Part shown: positions 50,381 through 63,490 of the stretch, piece by piece
Numbering within the stretch: position 1 is the stretch's first letter
How the letters are laid out: every line of letters starts with the position of its first letter
Source: Aphidius gifuensis
Lineage: Eukaryota > Arthropoda > Insecta > Hymenoptera > Braconidae
NCBI RefSeq assembly: GCF_014905175.1
Contig: NC_057788.1
Coordinates: 4,216,001 to 4,280,000 of the forward strand
Direction of reading: 5' to 3'
Length of the DNA: 64,000 nt
Notes under the pieces: generated by a model
The model's database searches: none
Told to the model about the DNA's origin: nothing
The model's input: the letters and a program-made list of their open reading frames with translations, nothing else
Program-made: the position numbers and the translations under genes

Positions 50381-53300
50381 AATTGTCAATTCGTCAAAAT
50401 CTCCAGTGTCGGTGGAATGTGTATCAGAGGGTTCGCGTGTCTTAAACGTACACTGGCATCAACATCTGACTCTACCTTATTACAATTAGCTTTCCTAATT
50501 CCAATTAGCAAGATTTTCAGTATGTTGGGGTGAGTTTTACCCATGAAAGACGACAGTTGCTACCGGATATTCTCACTTCGTTTGTGTTTAATATAACGCC
50601 TCTTTCTCAACGCCTTTCAACAGTTTATACACTGGATAAACATTTGAGAGTCCTATTTTGATGTAATACATGTCATCGTGCGTATGCGATACTTGCTTAC
50701 AAGTTTAAATTTATTTACTTTCAACATAACTCGTGTGAGGATTAATGTTATTCAATTTATTTTGTTGTAAATAACAAAATATAAAATTTAAAAAAAAAAA
50801 AACATTGGTCTACTCGTGGCAGGTCGGTGGGAGAGTTAAAACATCAACCCTTGTACTCGAGAATAAGTTTAGCAAGAAAAACAAGATGCAAAAGGTTGAG
50901 AAAAATAAATAAAAAAAATAAAAGAAAAAAAAGGGGTACGGCGATTAATAGCATCCGCACAGCGCTTCAATGATTAATTTCTTTATTTAGAACAATGCTT
51001 GGCGCGATCTTCGCCACAACCCTCCCAAGAGTCCCTTTCAACTACCACTTCCCTTGCATCTCTACCCTCCTGGACGAATGACGGATTAAAATTGGAAAAG
51101 TTTTTGCGGCTCTTCTATATATATACACGTATATTTTTTATTTTTATATTTTTATTTTATTTTTTTTTTACTCTTGGTTTTTTTTATGTATGGACCTAAA
51201 ACAACTACCACCACCGTCTCGTTCTATCTCGTGTAATGTAATGCAAGTACGTAATTTGTTTGATTTGTTTCTGAGAGAATATAAAAAACGAAACAAGGAA
51301 AAAAAAATTATGATGATAAAAAAATAAAATATGAATAATATTAAAAAAAAAAAAAACAAGTTGAATCGTGTGTGAGAAAAAGGCCTTAAGCACTTTTTGA
51401 AATCGATGTACGTGGACGTACGTGGTCGAGACGTAGGCGAGAGAATATATGAAAGAGGTAAACGAAAAATGAAAAAAAAAAAAAGGAAATGAAAATGTAG
51501 GAAAAATGGAAAAAATAAAATGAGCTAGGGGACATGGGGGAAGAAGAAAAAGTATATGGGGTTCAAGCCCGCGGGCTGTGCATTTTTAATTCGACTAAAA
51601 TAATTATACTTTGAAGGAGGGCGAAGCGCTTTGACACGTTGCAAAGGCAGTAGAGTTACAAAAAATAAAATAAAATCATATATGGAATAAAAAATATAAG
51701 AGTAATAAAATAAATATAATGAAAATATATAAAAGAACACTCAAAGTTCGTTTATCTAAATCTACATTTACGAAAAAAAAAATTAAAAAAATATCTATTA
51801 TTTAAAAATATATATAGAAAAATTTCTTGAGGTCCAGAATTTTCATAAAATTGGAAACATTGATCGCTCTGTATTTCTCGAGTCCCAGGGTTTAAAGAAA
51901 GACCAAAAATAAAAAAAAAACATAAAAGGTAAAAACATAAAATAATATAAAAAAAAAAAAAAGTTGCGAGGACCACCCGTTACGTGGTATACTACCGTAG
52001 CTTAATTAAGATATGTATTTATTTTAATTCCTCTGCGGAGCGTGGAGATGGCCAGAGTCCAGTCTCCCTCTTTCCACGACTGCGGCCAGGATAACACGAT
52101 TTGCTTACAGCCGTGCTAGCGGCATACCTATGTACATGTATAGAGATGTTTTCAATTCGAGTAAGGAGGGTCCGTACGTGTGCAGAGAAAAGACTGGGTA
52201 GGTAGCGTTTTGTCTGTTACAAAACCCGGACTCAGATATACATATATATATTATTTTTTTTTTCTTTTATTTTTATTTTTTTATTACGGACTATTCGTGT
52301 GGGCTTTGAGCTTGCGAAAAGACAGAGAGTAAAGGGAAAAAAGACCACTACCCTTACCCAAGAAAAATACGTCTGGTATATCTTCTGAATGCGAAAAAAA
52401 AAAATGAAAAACCGAATTCATTTGCTACATATCTTTTGGATTTGACTTTACATATTTTCTTTTATTTTTATTTTTAAAATAAAATTTTATTATATAAAAA
52501 AAAAAAAAAGAATAAAAAAATTATACCACAAAGAACGCATATATAAAGATACTTGGCGAAGGTGGATATATATTTTTATATATAGATATAATTAAATTAA
52601 TGGTCTGACTAACTTTAATAAGTCAAAAAAGTCTGAGAAAATGTGTGTGATTCAGGTGGGTATGTATTATATAGAAGGAGAGTTTGTAGGCAACATCAGT
52701 AACAGTAACAACAACCCTTTAACGAAAAATCTGCACCCCAAGCTTTTCATCCCTATAAATTAATAAAGTATTTTGAACTTTATTACAACTTTAATGATAA
52801 TAATTATTAAATATTATGCACAGTAATGTCAACGCTGGTGGTGGTGATAGTATCTAGCTAAACGAAAAAAAAAAAAAGTCAAAAGTATTAGCTAGTCAAG
52901 CTGAGAGAAAGAGAAAAGTAAACGCCACACGAATGAAACGCAGCAAGCTTGTCTAAAGAATTAAAATATGACCGGTCGTATGTTCTCATTGTGGTTTTAA
53001 CTGTGACACGACTGACGTAACGGCTTTATCACCCACTATCTCTCACCTCCTCTCCTCTTCCCTCCCAAGTTTGTACTCTTATCATTCTTTAGGCTATCCA
53101 AAACCAGCTACCCTTTATTTTTATCCCACTCACCCACTGTTCCTCTCAACTTTCCCTACCTACCGTCAGTGCATCTGAGTCTCTAACTTTTAATTAAAAT
53201 AGATTTCACATGCGTATTACTCGCAATGCTATATATCCCCGACTTTTTACTCCATTTTCATATTATATAGGTAGATTTTTTATTTTTTCATAATTTTTTT

Positions 53301-53760
53301 TCTTTTACTTTCTCGTTTTTTTTTATTTTTTTTTATTTCGCAAGTCAAAATGATAAAAGCAAGTCTTGCTTAAGTAAGAAAGAGTCTTGCTGCAAGTGCA
53401 AAGTGTTAGATGACAATGTTCAGATAGATATAGTTGGATAATTAAAAAATAAACTTTTTAACTTTGTTAATGTAGATGATAGGTATATGGTTATGATGAA
53501 TATAAAAATAAAAAATTTAAAAAAAATAATATAATGTGTTGACGCATTTTCTAGTAAAGCAGTTAACGAAAAGTTGAAGTGAAAATTCGTGTTTTTGAGA
53601 TTGGCCTAGAGACTGAAAACAGCACATGTGCATATAGGTAAAAATAATGTTGAAACTATTAAGCAAGTGAGTATTACACGGTACATATAGTTAGCTATAC
53701 ATAGATAGTCATATACAACCACCGACCCAACTGATGCAGAATGAAAAAAAATAAAAAATA
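50381..53760. other. Non-coding DNA with complex islands
   Basis: Islands of near-balanced composition lie at 50395-50660, 50940-51110, 51550-51660 and 52029-52220. The last has a run of balanced, CG-containing sequence. All are separated by A or T tracts. 52930-53200 is also fairly complex and C-rich near 53030-53170. No ORF with recognisable product, no tRNA. Confidence 0.5.
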
Positions 53761-53900
53761 AAAAATGAATTTGTAGCCATGCAAAAGCACAAAGCTGATG
53801 AGTCGGGGAAAGGATCTAAATGCCTTCGTATCACTCTCGGGACGAGATGAAGGCCGCGAGGTTCCGCTACTAACAGCAATCCGGTAACTAGTATTCATTT
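53761..53900. other. Complex block open in frames on both strands
   Basis: About 130 bases with higher G+C. A minus-strand frame (53695-53898) gives a Ser/Arg-rich start followed by hydrophobic low complexity. A plus-strand frame gives about 30 ordinary-looking residues ending at a stop near 53896. Neither is recognisable. It may be an exon remnant or a conserved non-coding element. Confidence 0.25.
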
Positions 53901-56637
53901 ACTCAGAGACGAATATCATATATATTCTCTTTTACCTTTTTATCAAGCACCTCCTCGTTCTCTTTCTCCTCAGTTCCCAACGGCCAACAAAATTTTCCGA
54001 CTTTCTGCCCGCTCGAGATATCGCAACTCAGCTAACGATCCCATGTGAATTACCCTGCATCCAATGCTGTACGTATGCTGCTTTTACGTATTCTTAAAAA
54101 TAAAAAAAATTAAATAAATAAAATAAAAATGCAATCATATTGCGGCTGAAGCCGTATACTAGAAATTTCCAATTAAATAAATTTGTTCACTTTTACAAAG
54201 AGTTCATGTGTGTGATGTCGAGTGTATATGTGTGTGTGTTGATGTTAAAAAAAAAAAAAACTTTATATTGAAAAACAAGGGAGAACTGTATAGTTTTTTT
54301 TTTATTATTAATTTAGCAGGATGAAAATTGACTGATGCAGGAAAAATGATTAACTCAAGAAAAATAAATCTTGACATGGCATATAGTGTTGCAGAGATGC
54401 AAAATAATAGTGAGTGCAAATTTTGATATTTGTTTAAATTAGTAGGTATGCATTGTTAGTGGTGTCAACCCCTTTTCATAACTCTGTTTTCTGTTTATAA
54501 CAGTCCTACCCGGACACCGTGACTTTGTTTTTTTTTTTTTGTTTTTTTTTTTCGAGGTATTATACAAGCCTCTGTATACGACACCAATTATGTATTTATG
54601 AATTCTTCCACTCGAGATTCCAATTGCCTCATAATGACCAAGTTCCACATGATTGTATGTACATAGAAATTGTCAAGTCAAATTTTAACTGTATATGCAA
54701 AATATATTAAGCATACACAACTTGTTAATAAAAATCCCAATTACAATTATAGTAATGATATTAAAAAAAATTAAATAATAATATATTATCATAGAAATTT
54801 TAATGAATTTAAATTATTTATTTTTATTTGTTTTGTTTAAAACAATTTGACTCATTTGAATGACGAAAAAGTATAGTTTAAAGTCTTATAAAACTCTGCA
54901 TAGTGAGTGTATATGATACCTTTGAAAATTAATAGTTATAATGATAATGTAGAGAGTTCTTGGTGAGAGAGACTTTTGGACAAACGTTAAAGCATCATAT
55001 ACAAAATTTTGAAAAGCACCAAAGTATATTTTGTGTAAAAGTCACCGTTGGGATAGATATACACATTGAAGAAACAAAAAGGACAACGATGACGTTAGTA
55101 TACGTATAATAAGGTGTCGTCTTATCTAATAGGGTCGGTGAGTGCAAGACTCCTTGGAAGAGTGTATCGCCATGTATAATGGTAATTACGCGTTATTAAC
55201 AAGCCTGAAGAGAAGATGAAAAAGGGGTATATGTATATGCTCAAGTAAAAGACGATGAGCAAGGGCTTTTGGAAATGACTGTAAAGTCTGATGGTTGGCT
55301 CTTGTCTAATTAACTGAGTTTACCGCGACACTTGGCCTCAGCACCATGGCATATTTTTCTCATACCATCATGGCCCAGTAATTTAAGATTTTTACACAAG
55401 AAACGTTATACTTATACACCTTTTTTTTTGTTATTTTTTTAATTCATGAAAGCTTAAAATTATTTTTTTTTTTTTCATAAAAATAATCTAATTAATTATG
55501 AAGATATTAAAGCTAGAATTAAATTTTTTTTATTTTTTTTTTTTGCTTTTGACAAATTAAATTATATTTAATATATGATAATGAGAAACATGTCAAGTGA
55601 CTTGATAGTGACAACCTATCAATGAACAATTGACAGATAGCTTTTTTTTTTTATCATAATTCTCCCCTTTTTTTTTGTTTTTTAAATTTTTATTTTAAAC
55701 TAGCCTGACTTTCTTGGTTCGACGAATGCCGATAAATCAGTCCAGTGTTACGAACACTATATATAGTATAATGGAGAAAAAGGGACTGGCTAAAGTTAGG
55801 TTGAAGGCGTCCCCCGAGTACTCACTATTCGACCATACCCCATTTCGTACTTTGACTCATTAAATATCCTTGTATCACCCTTATCGAAAAGAAGGGTTCA
55901 CTAAAGCCCTGTGGCTTCTGTTTCTGTTCTTTGCTGTTATATTCTCATTTCTTCACGTACATATATGCAGATATGTATTTTAAAACATCAATATCACCTA
56001 TACTTTTATACTGAATTTAATATACATGTAGAATGAAAAACTTTGTTACGCTACCCTGGTCCATACTGCAAGGGTGGGTGAAAAAAAAAAAAGAGGTGGA
56101 GAAATATATCGTGTTACTTTGGCCATACAATGGACGACGGATATACATTTATTCTTCAACCCCTATATGAGACAAAATTTGTGTATATGTGTGTGCTTGT
56201 GTGCGTGCTACATTCCCTTGTCGAATGAATCAACGTAACATTCAATCGATCATTTCGACAGTAAACAAAAAATAAATATCAAAGCATTAATAAAATTTCG
56301 ATGATTTTTTTTTTAAAGTTTTCTTTTGAAGCATCAAGAAAAAAAAAAAAAGAAGAGGTATGTGTGCTTGCATCTTTACAGTCTATTGCGTGTACTTTTA
56401 TATCCCTCATATTTTTTAAATTGAAAATAAAATAAAAAAAATCTGTTATATTTATTTATTTTATTTTTTTTGAGGCAACTTGATACAAGAAAAACGTGCT
56501 CGAGTGCGTGTTCAATGAAAATATGTATGAATATTAACACGAAGAATAGCACCCTTATAGAAATATGTTTGGTCGTGTATGCAAATGTCTGATATATACA
56601 CGCTTGAAAATTGTATTGCATTTGGTTAAAAATTTCA

Positions 56638-56652
56638 TCGTCGTCGTCGTCG
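56638..56652. repeat. (TCG)5 microsatellite
   Basis: Five TCG units. Such a CG-containing triplet repeat is unusual in this AT-rich window. No long open frame crosses it, so it is not evidence of a homopolymeric protein tract. Confidence 0.85.
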
Positions 56653-57837
56653 TAGAAGACGCAAAATTTTGTAGAGAGGGCTCACACACGAAAGCCAATA
56701 TTCGAAGTATCTAATATTCCGCAGCACATACATCACCAGACCATAAAGGCAGAAGTGTGTTTGGCACTACATCCCCCCACACTTCTATATGCATAGTGTC
56801 GATTGGGGAAGCTTGAAAATTTAACTTCAATGCATGCAAAATTTATATATATATAGTATACACATTATACAATCTCAAAATAACAAACGTCTCTTGGTAT
56901 ATATACCTCAAGCATCAATTCAAATATCAAGGGAAACAAATAATAAAAAAAAAAAATCGAGTATATATTTTTTTTTCATTATCCCACATTTAACTGAGTA
57001 GAATTACGTGTCACAATTAATTCAAAAGTCATAAATATATATTAATCTTAAGGTTTAATTTTATAATTTATATAAATACTTAAAGATTGAAACAAGAAAC
57101 ATGAAATAATGAAAAACCAATCCTAAAAGCCTCAAGCTACATCGCTTTTCCGTACAATTGCCTTCTAATTATCAACGTTAACTAATAACTCGTGTTAATT
57201 ACAGACGATTAAGTATACATTAGACATGCGCAAAATGTAAATAAATATATATATATTTGAAAATAGAAAATGATAGTATGCGAGAATTTGAGATTTCTAA
57301 CAAAATAAAAATACCAAGGGGTTATAGAATAGGTGAAACTCTATGCGATCAAAGTTTAAATTGAATTCGTTGGCATGGTATACTAGTTTGCAAAACTATA
57401 TACGCAAAATACATGCAAACCTCCGTATCCGAAGACCATCGACTGGAGAATAGTGCTGTGTTTATGGGACAAGTAACGCTATGGAGATACAGTTGAACTG
57501 GCAACGAGCGCACCAAAACATAACACCGAACGTGCACTATAACCCGACTAATACTATATCCTCTCTTCCAAAACATTTTCCTTCATCTATATCTATATAT
57601 AATATAAATATAAATGCAACTTTTGCAAATAAGAGAAACAAGTAAGCGACTGAACGACATTGTCACGATTGAATATTATATAATGTATAATACAATAATG
57701 TCTATACAACTGCAGTTGAGATAAATATTCTTGCCGAAAAAAAAAAAACAAAGTTTATAATCTTTTTAAATTTGTTTGATCGTACGACATTGGATATATC
57801 CGCACTTAAATAGATATCAATTAACTAGATCAAGTAG

Positions 57838-57895
57838 CTTGCAAGAGGGACAAGAGGATATCGTCTAAATATTAGGTAATGCTGCTTCTTGCAAG
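57838..57895. repeat. Inverted repeat, possible 58-nt hairpin
   Basis: CTTGCAAGA (57838-57846) and TCTTGCAAG (57887-57895) are exact reverse complements. The stem can continue inward with a G-U and a G-C pair before opening into a loop of about 36 bases. The size is close to an insect pre-miRNA, but the paired stem is too short for a normal precursor. No known miRNA seed was recognised. Confidence 0.45.
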
Positions 57896-58780
57896 GTTAA
57901 GGCAACACAAGTAAGTTTGGTCGCTTATCAGGAATGTATAGTATGTTGGTCAGGTCGTTAGCAAGTTGTTGAGATTAAATGCCTTCCAGCAAATTAGAAG
58001 CCAGCACTAGCATGATTAGACACACACACACAGACAGTTACTATGTTCTATTTTATTAAAAAAAAAAAAAAAAAAGAGAGATGGTGGTTTGGGGGTGAAA
58101 AGGGGATTTTAAGTAAAGGGATATCCATCGGGATTGGTAGTGTATTGATCCCCGAGAAAATAGAACATCAAACTTTGTATCAGGGGTATTTTAGTTTATC
58201 CCCTAGGAACTACTAAAAAACCAATGTCCTAGCCAAATTCCAAACTTTCTGATACTTGTGGTTTGGCTATACAAATATCTATACATATATTTTATGTTTT
58301 TTATTTTATTATTTGAATTGATTTTAGTAAGATGGTATTTGGTAATTTTCTCTACTGACACGTGTTGTTAAAAATAATATAATAAAATAGATGAAAAAGA
58401 GCGTAAACAAGTTGCCATATACAATTCAAAAATTTTATATCCAATATTGAGATTGCTCTATTTTGGAATATGCTAATATGATAATACATACAAATGTCCC
58501 CATAAACTATAGAATTTTCATAAAGAATATGCAAATGCACTGATATCGAGTACTTTTCAGTCTAAAGAATTCATGTGTATATGTGGGTTGGATTTTGAGG
58601 GGTAAGATTGATACTCAACTGTCGGCGGAGACTATATAGATATATATATTTTTTTTTTCTTCAGCCTCACGAATATATTATTCTTTCCAATTTTAGTTTA
58701 TAAGAGTGCTCAAATGATTTACTGCATTCAGAATATTGTTTTCTTTTTTTTTTTTTTTTCACTAAAAAAAATCTCGTTTT

Positions 58781-61280
58781 TTATCATTTTATTTGTAATA
58801 CGACGGTTGGTCTTCAGAGAAAACCAATAAAAATCAGTGCTTTTTTTTTTCATGGTACCTTTATTAGCACTGACGAATGATCGGTTTGGGACTATGCGAA
58901 ATCTACCATTCGTTCGAAAATAAAAAATAAAATAAATAAACCAGTAAAAAAATAAAACTGATACGATATGGGTATAAACGAAAAAAAATCTTTTCGTAAT
59001 AGAATAAACTCAGCCCCGGAACGCTCGTAAATGTATTCCCAGGACCGATAGCAATTTTTCTCGGTCAAGGGGGGTCGAATTGGCTAAACCACACGCGTTT
59101 TATCTGAAGACAGATAGTGGTAAAAACAACTGGCCTCTTATATATTCTCTAACTCTCCTATTATCCAATTTTATCCCTTCAATTTTTATTTTTTATTATT
59201 TTTATACTCAATTATGACAACAAGCCATTTGTTGTAAAGATTTAAAAAATAAAAAAATAATTTTTAAATTACCTGATATAATCAATCTGAAGATATTTCT
59301 TTCTTTTTTTCTTCTCGAAAAAAATTAAATTTGATGATTTTATGAAGAAATATGATGACTGATGTAAATCATGAAATTGTAACAGGAAGCAATTGAAGAT
59401 TTCATATTGTTTGTAGCTTGTGCAAGCCAGTGAAATTTCGAGAAATAGTCTCAAGTGGTTCCACACAGGTATAACAACAATATATTATCGAAGATTGTTT
59501 TCTCTCGTCAGGTAGCCACATACGTCATGTGAAATCCCTGGAGTAGTTGAGGCATCCAAAATGCCTCAAGACTGCTTGCCTATAGATCACACATACATTT
59601 AGACAAACAACCAAGAAATATTCGTATATATTGTATACATACCAGTATAGCATTACTGTATACAATATTCCAAGGGAGAGAGAGAGAATATTGTAGGGAA
59701 TCAACTTCCGTCATTGCCCCTGCTATCAAGCTTCTAATGCTCTGACATTTCTCTTCGGTCACCGATCCCAATGTCCCTGTGACCTCTGGTCCCATCTGGC
59801 TATATATATAAATTCCACCATGATCCTGTCAATTCTGTGGAAAAATACAATATAAAATTAAAGTCAAACGACCAAATCGAAATATTCCATTTAATTTTTA
59901 ATCATTTTCCTTTTTTTTTTTTTTTTTATTAATATTATTGACATTTTTTATTGTCAATAAAAAGAAAAAAGTAATTTGAAGAAAAAAAAACTAACTCTCT
60001 TGTTAGTATATATTCTTTTCAAAGAAATAATAATTTTAAAATATTTTTTATATAAATAAAATAAAGAAAAAAAAAAATCTAGAAGAGATTTATTTTATTT
60101 TTAACGTAATTAATTAATTTATATATATATATTAATTTTAAAAATTTTAAAAATTCAAAGCCGAGATTTCATTTGTGTCTCAAATTAGATAACACACATA
60201 TTTTTTTTTAAATAGAATATTTTTTTAATTAATATATGAGATAAATTGTTAATGTACCAGTGATTTATATTTCAACAAAATCCGAATCAATTTTTAATCC
60301 AATTAAGCTGAATAATAATGAAAATACATGAAGCTATATCTGTCAGTCAAACCACAAAATCGTGGTCTATTTTACTTTAAACTTTTTTATTATCATATTT
60401 TTACTCTTGTTTATTTTTTTATTATTCAAGCTTTGGGGACAAATGGAACGTGTGATAATTTATTGGTGTATCAGGAAACTGTGGAATAGATCCATATTCC
60501 AATTAAAGTTCATTCTACCGAAACGTTGCATGATGCGTCTGCATAGTGTCCCTTTTCATTTCTATCGTTTGCACCGTACGCTCAAAACTTGACTGCATCA
60601 TCTATATCTATATACATATCTCTATAAAATATTTTCTTCTCTTTTCTATCTATCCTTTAGCTTGTACAATTTTTTTTTCCTCTTTTTACCCCTCACATCT
60701 TTTTTCCAGTAGTTTTTTAGCTATTTTTTATTTTTTTTTCAAGGTTTTTATTTTCGTTTTGCTTTTCAGTCCATTTCACGCTGTAAACTCAAACTTTATA
60801 GCAGTATCACCACTGGGAGTTCATATGCGAATTATTGGTGTTCGCCTGGCAAATAAAACCACACTTTTCATGTACATTTTCAATGACAAATACCATCTGT
60901 CGTATCTTGAATTGGTACCAAATGATTTTTTAAAACTTATTCACCCATCTATCCTCACTCTCTCTATGTATATATTGCTACTATTGTTATTATATATATA
61001 TATTTTTTTTTTCACTTCATTTCTTTTTCGTTTAACATTTTTTAATATTCAAAAAAACAAATTTTCCTTTTTTTTTTAAGAAGGCACACCAACGTACAAT
61101 ACTGAAAGCATGCGCGTGCAAAAATGAGACATTACTTCGTTCATCTTGTACGAGTTTTGCTAATGGCGTCGTTATTTTAAAATACCGCGATCATATTTTT
61201 CCGTTGCTGTGGGAATGTTGGAGAAAAAAAAAAAAAAACACATTAAAAAAAATAAAAGAAAAAACAAAGATAATTCGAAA
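58781..61280. other. Mostly AT-rich DNA with a complex island near 58.8-59.15 kb
   Basis: 58800-59150 contains CG-bearing, higher-complexity sequence split by A tracts; 59480-59830 is also fairly complex. The 177-codon plus-strand frame at 60546-61079 is mostly hydrophobic low complexity with one ordinary-looking stretch and no recognisable domain. It is not called as a gene. Confidence 0.5.
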
Positions 61281-61870
61281 GGGGGTGTTTAAGAATATGG
61301 CCGGGTGAATCGAACTTAATCTAAGCACCGCTTTGTCCTATACCGAAACACCGGTTGGCCCTTTTACTCCCTTCCTCCCTCCGATCCGCGAAGCTCTTTT
61401 CCGCTGGTTCCCTTGAAAAACGATCCCTCGATTCTAAATCATGTAAGGATTACCGGCGCCAGTGAAAAGTAAAAGAGGGCGAAAGGAGCGTTTGTGCTTT
61501 GCCTACCATATTTTTTTTTTTTTTTTTGTTCTATTTCATTTTTTTTTTTTTTTTTGTTTTATTCTACATTTAAATTCTTATTCGCAAATAAATGGCAAAA
61601 ATTTTACGCGCGATAAAGTATAGATTTCCTCCGGGGTCTTGCCTCCCACCAAGAATTTTACTCGAGGCGGTCGAAGCAAATGGCAAAGGATGCGGTCATA
61701 AAATCATTGATATGAAAATACCATGTCCCATTCTACAGAAATTCAAACCCCCATAGATTCTTTTTTTTTTTTTTTTTCTTTTCTTTTGGCTGCGGGTTGG
61801 CACAATCGCCTGAGCGAGTCCGGATCCCGAGGACACAAGAGACAACGAGTCCTTTTGTTTCTGTGATATA
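61281..61870. other. Cluster of higher-G+C islands between poly(T) tracts
   Basis: Islands at 61290-61505, 61600-61755 and 61785-61860 are CG-containing and near or above half G+C in places, separated by T tracts of 12-18. No tRNA cloverleaf could be folded from the tRNA-like words here, and no protein is recognisable. It may be regulatory DNA. Confidence 0.4.
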
Positions 61871-63319
61871 CCTACACAATTGTGAATGCTATTTTAACTT
61901 GAAAAAAAATTAACGACTCTTTATTCCTTCGTCGATAATTTTAATACTTTTTCTTTTTTTTTTTATATTGAATTTTTGTTTTATTTTTTAAATAAAAAAT
62001 ATATTTTTATTAACTTGAATTTTAATTAAATTTAAATTTTTTATTTCACGTGGATTATACCTTTGAAAATGTATATAGAAGAAGGGTTGTGTGTCTAATC
62101 CAATAATTTAATTTCAACCCCCCTTGTAAACGACTGGCATCACGGGATTTGAAGTATTAGCTATTGTGGAATTTGTATGTATATATACCTATTTGTGATT
62201 AGTATTCTGCTAGTGATGGTCTGAAGCTCGATTGCGTTCTCAAATATTTAAGATATCTTAAATCAAGTCCTTCTACAAAATTTTAATCATCTATACAGAA
62301 ATAAAAATTATTTCAGTATTAAAAAAACTATTGGAAGAAAAAAAAAAAATTATTCTTAATACTAATGATAATCTTAATCGTGTTCAAGCTAATAAATAAT
62401 TTAAAAAATTATCTAGATTTATTGATGCATTGTCGACGAGAAAATAAATTAAAATTTTATATTTTTATTTTTTTCCCGATATCATGGTTCTTTTAAAAAT
62501 ATATATTTTAAATAAAAATTTTATGAAATTATTGTTCCAATATCAACAAAACTAAAATATAATCATCTTGAAAGTTTTACGATTTAATTTCAATTATTTT
62601 TATTTTTTTTTTTAATTTTCTAAAACTCAGTACTTTTTCCCAAAAGCCATCATGATATTAAAAAATATTTCAAGTAAAAAATTCATTATTCTATGCTTCT
62701 AAAATTATTTCAAAAGTTACAAAATAATTATACAACTATTTTTGTTTTATTATTAAATACACGACGCGTGTTTCAGATATTTAATTGGTCGAAAAAAACT
62801 GAAACGAATAATGCAAATAATTTATTTATTTATTTAATGACTCACCAAAAATATTTTTCTTGTTAATTTATCATGATGGGCCAAATGAACTTGTCAGCAA
62901 ATTATCTGAAAAATAAATCAATTAGTTAGAATTAAATTTGTTATTGATACATTTTTTTATTTCAATTATCATTTTTTTTTTCTTTTTTAATTAAAAAAAG
63001 AATAATTATTCATTTAATAACTTACCAAAAAAAAAAAATGAAATGTTGTACATGACAAGACCAGATAAATTCAGCAAATTTAATGAATATTTATAAATGA
63101 CAGGTAAATGTCTTGTCAGTATTTCTCAGAGTGTTAATATTATTGGCATCTGTATATTGCTTTCTGGGCATTTATAAATCATTCATATTCAGATGTCGAC
63201 AACATTTCCAAGAGTAGCTACTAGTGATCCGTCTAATTTATAGTTTAACTTATCTAAATGCGTACAGTCTCGCTTCACATAGAGTGTGAGAACATCAAGT
63301 AAGAGCTCAATATATATAT
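61871..63319. other. AT-rich non-coding DNA
   Basis: Very AT-rich with few complex words until about 63100, where complexity rises toward the candidate exon that follows. No features recognised. Confidence 0.6.
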
Positions 63320-63490
63320 ATGAATAGATTCAGTGAACGAGTTGTTGAGTTTGATGCTATCCAAGAAGACGCTGGTTGTCTAGCCCTTCGGCTATTTAGC
63401 ATTCCATCTTCGATTTCGTCTTCGAACTTGGATGAGACGACCCCATCTCTGAATTCCGATTCGGTGAATACCAGCTGCCAATTTACATAA
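63320..63490 (+). other. Possible exon, strand uncertain
   Basis: The plus strand has a 56-codon frame from ATG 63320 to TAA 63488-63490. It could equally be the end of an exon opening after an ATTCAG acceptor-like site at about 63327-63332. Its translation has ordinary amino-acid variety: an acidic start, LRLFSIPSS, then a Ser/Asn/Thr-rich C-terminus. The opposite strand is also open over 63307-63522, with an equally protein-like Glu/Ser/Arg-rich translation. I recognise neither. G+C is clearly above the surroundings. It could be a terminal coding exon of a gene extending out of the window, a decayed exon, or a conserved non-coding element. Confidence 0.25.

Larger units (their letters stand above)
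53901..58780. other. AT-rich non-coding DNA, nothing recognised
   Basis: Homopolymers and TA-rich stretches with a few complex segments (53930-54080, 55130-55380, 57370-57560, 57780-58010). A (TCG)5 microsatellite lies at 56638-56652. Nothing with coding or RNA-gene character was identified. Confidence 0.6.

Noticed and set aside
60546..61079. 177-codon plus-strand ORF with many apparent membrane segments
   Set aside because: The hydrophobic runs come from poly(T) tracts. Only a short middle part looks ordinary and it matches nothing known.
61300..61400. tRNA-like words (TTCGATTC on the minus strand)
   Set aside because: No A box at the right distance, and the T stem, acceptor and anticodon stems cannot be paired.
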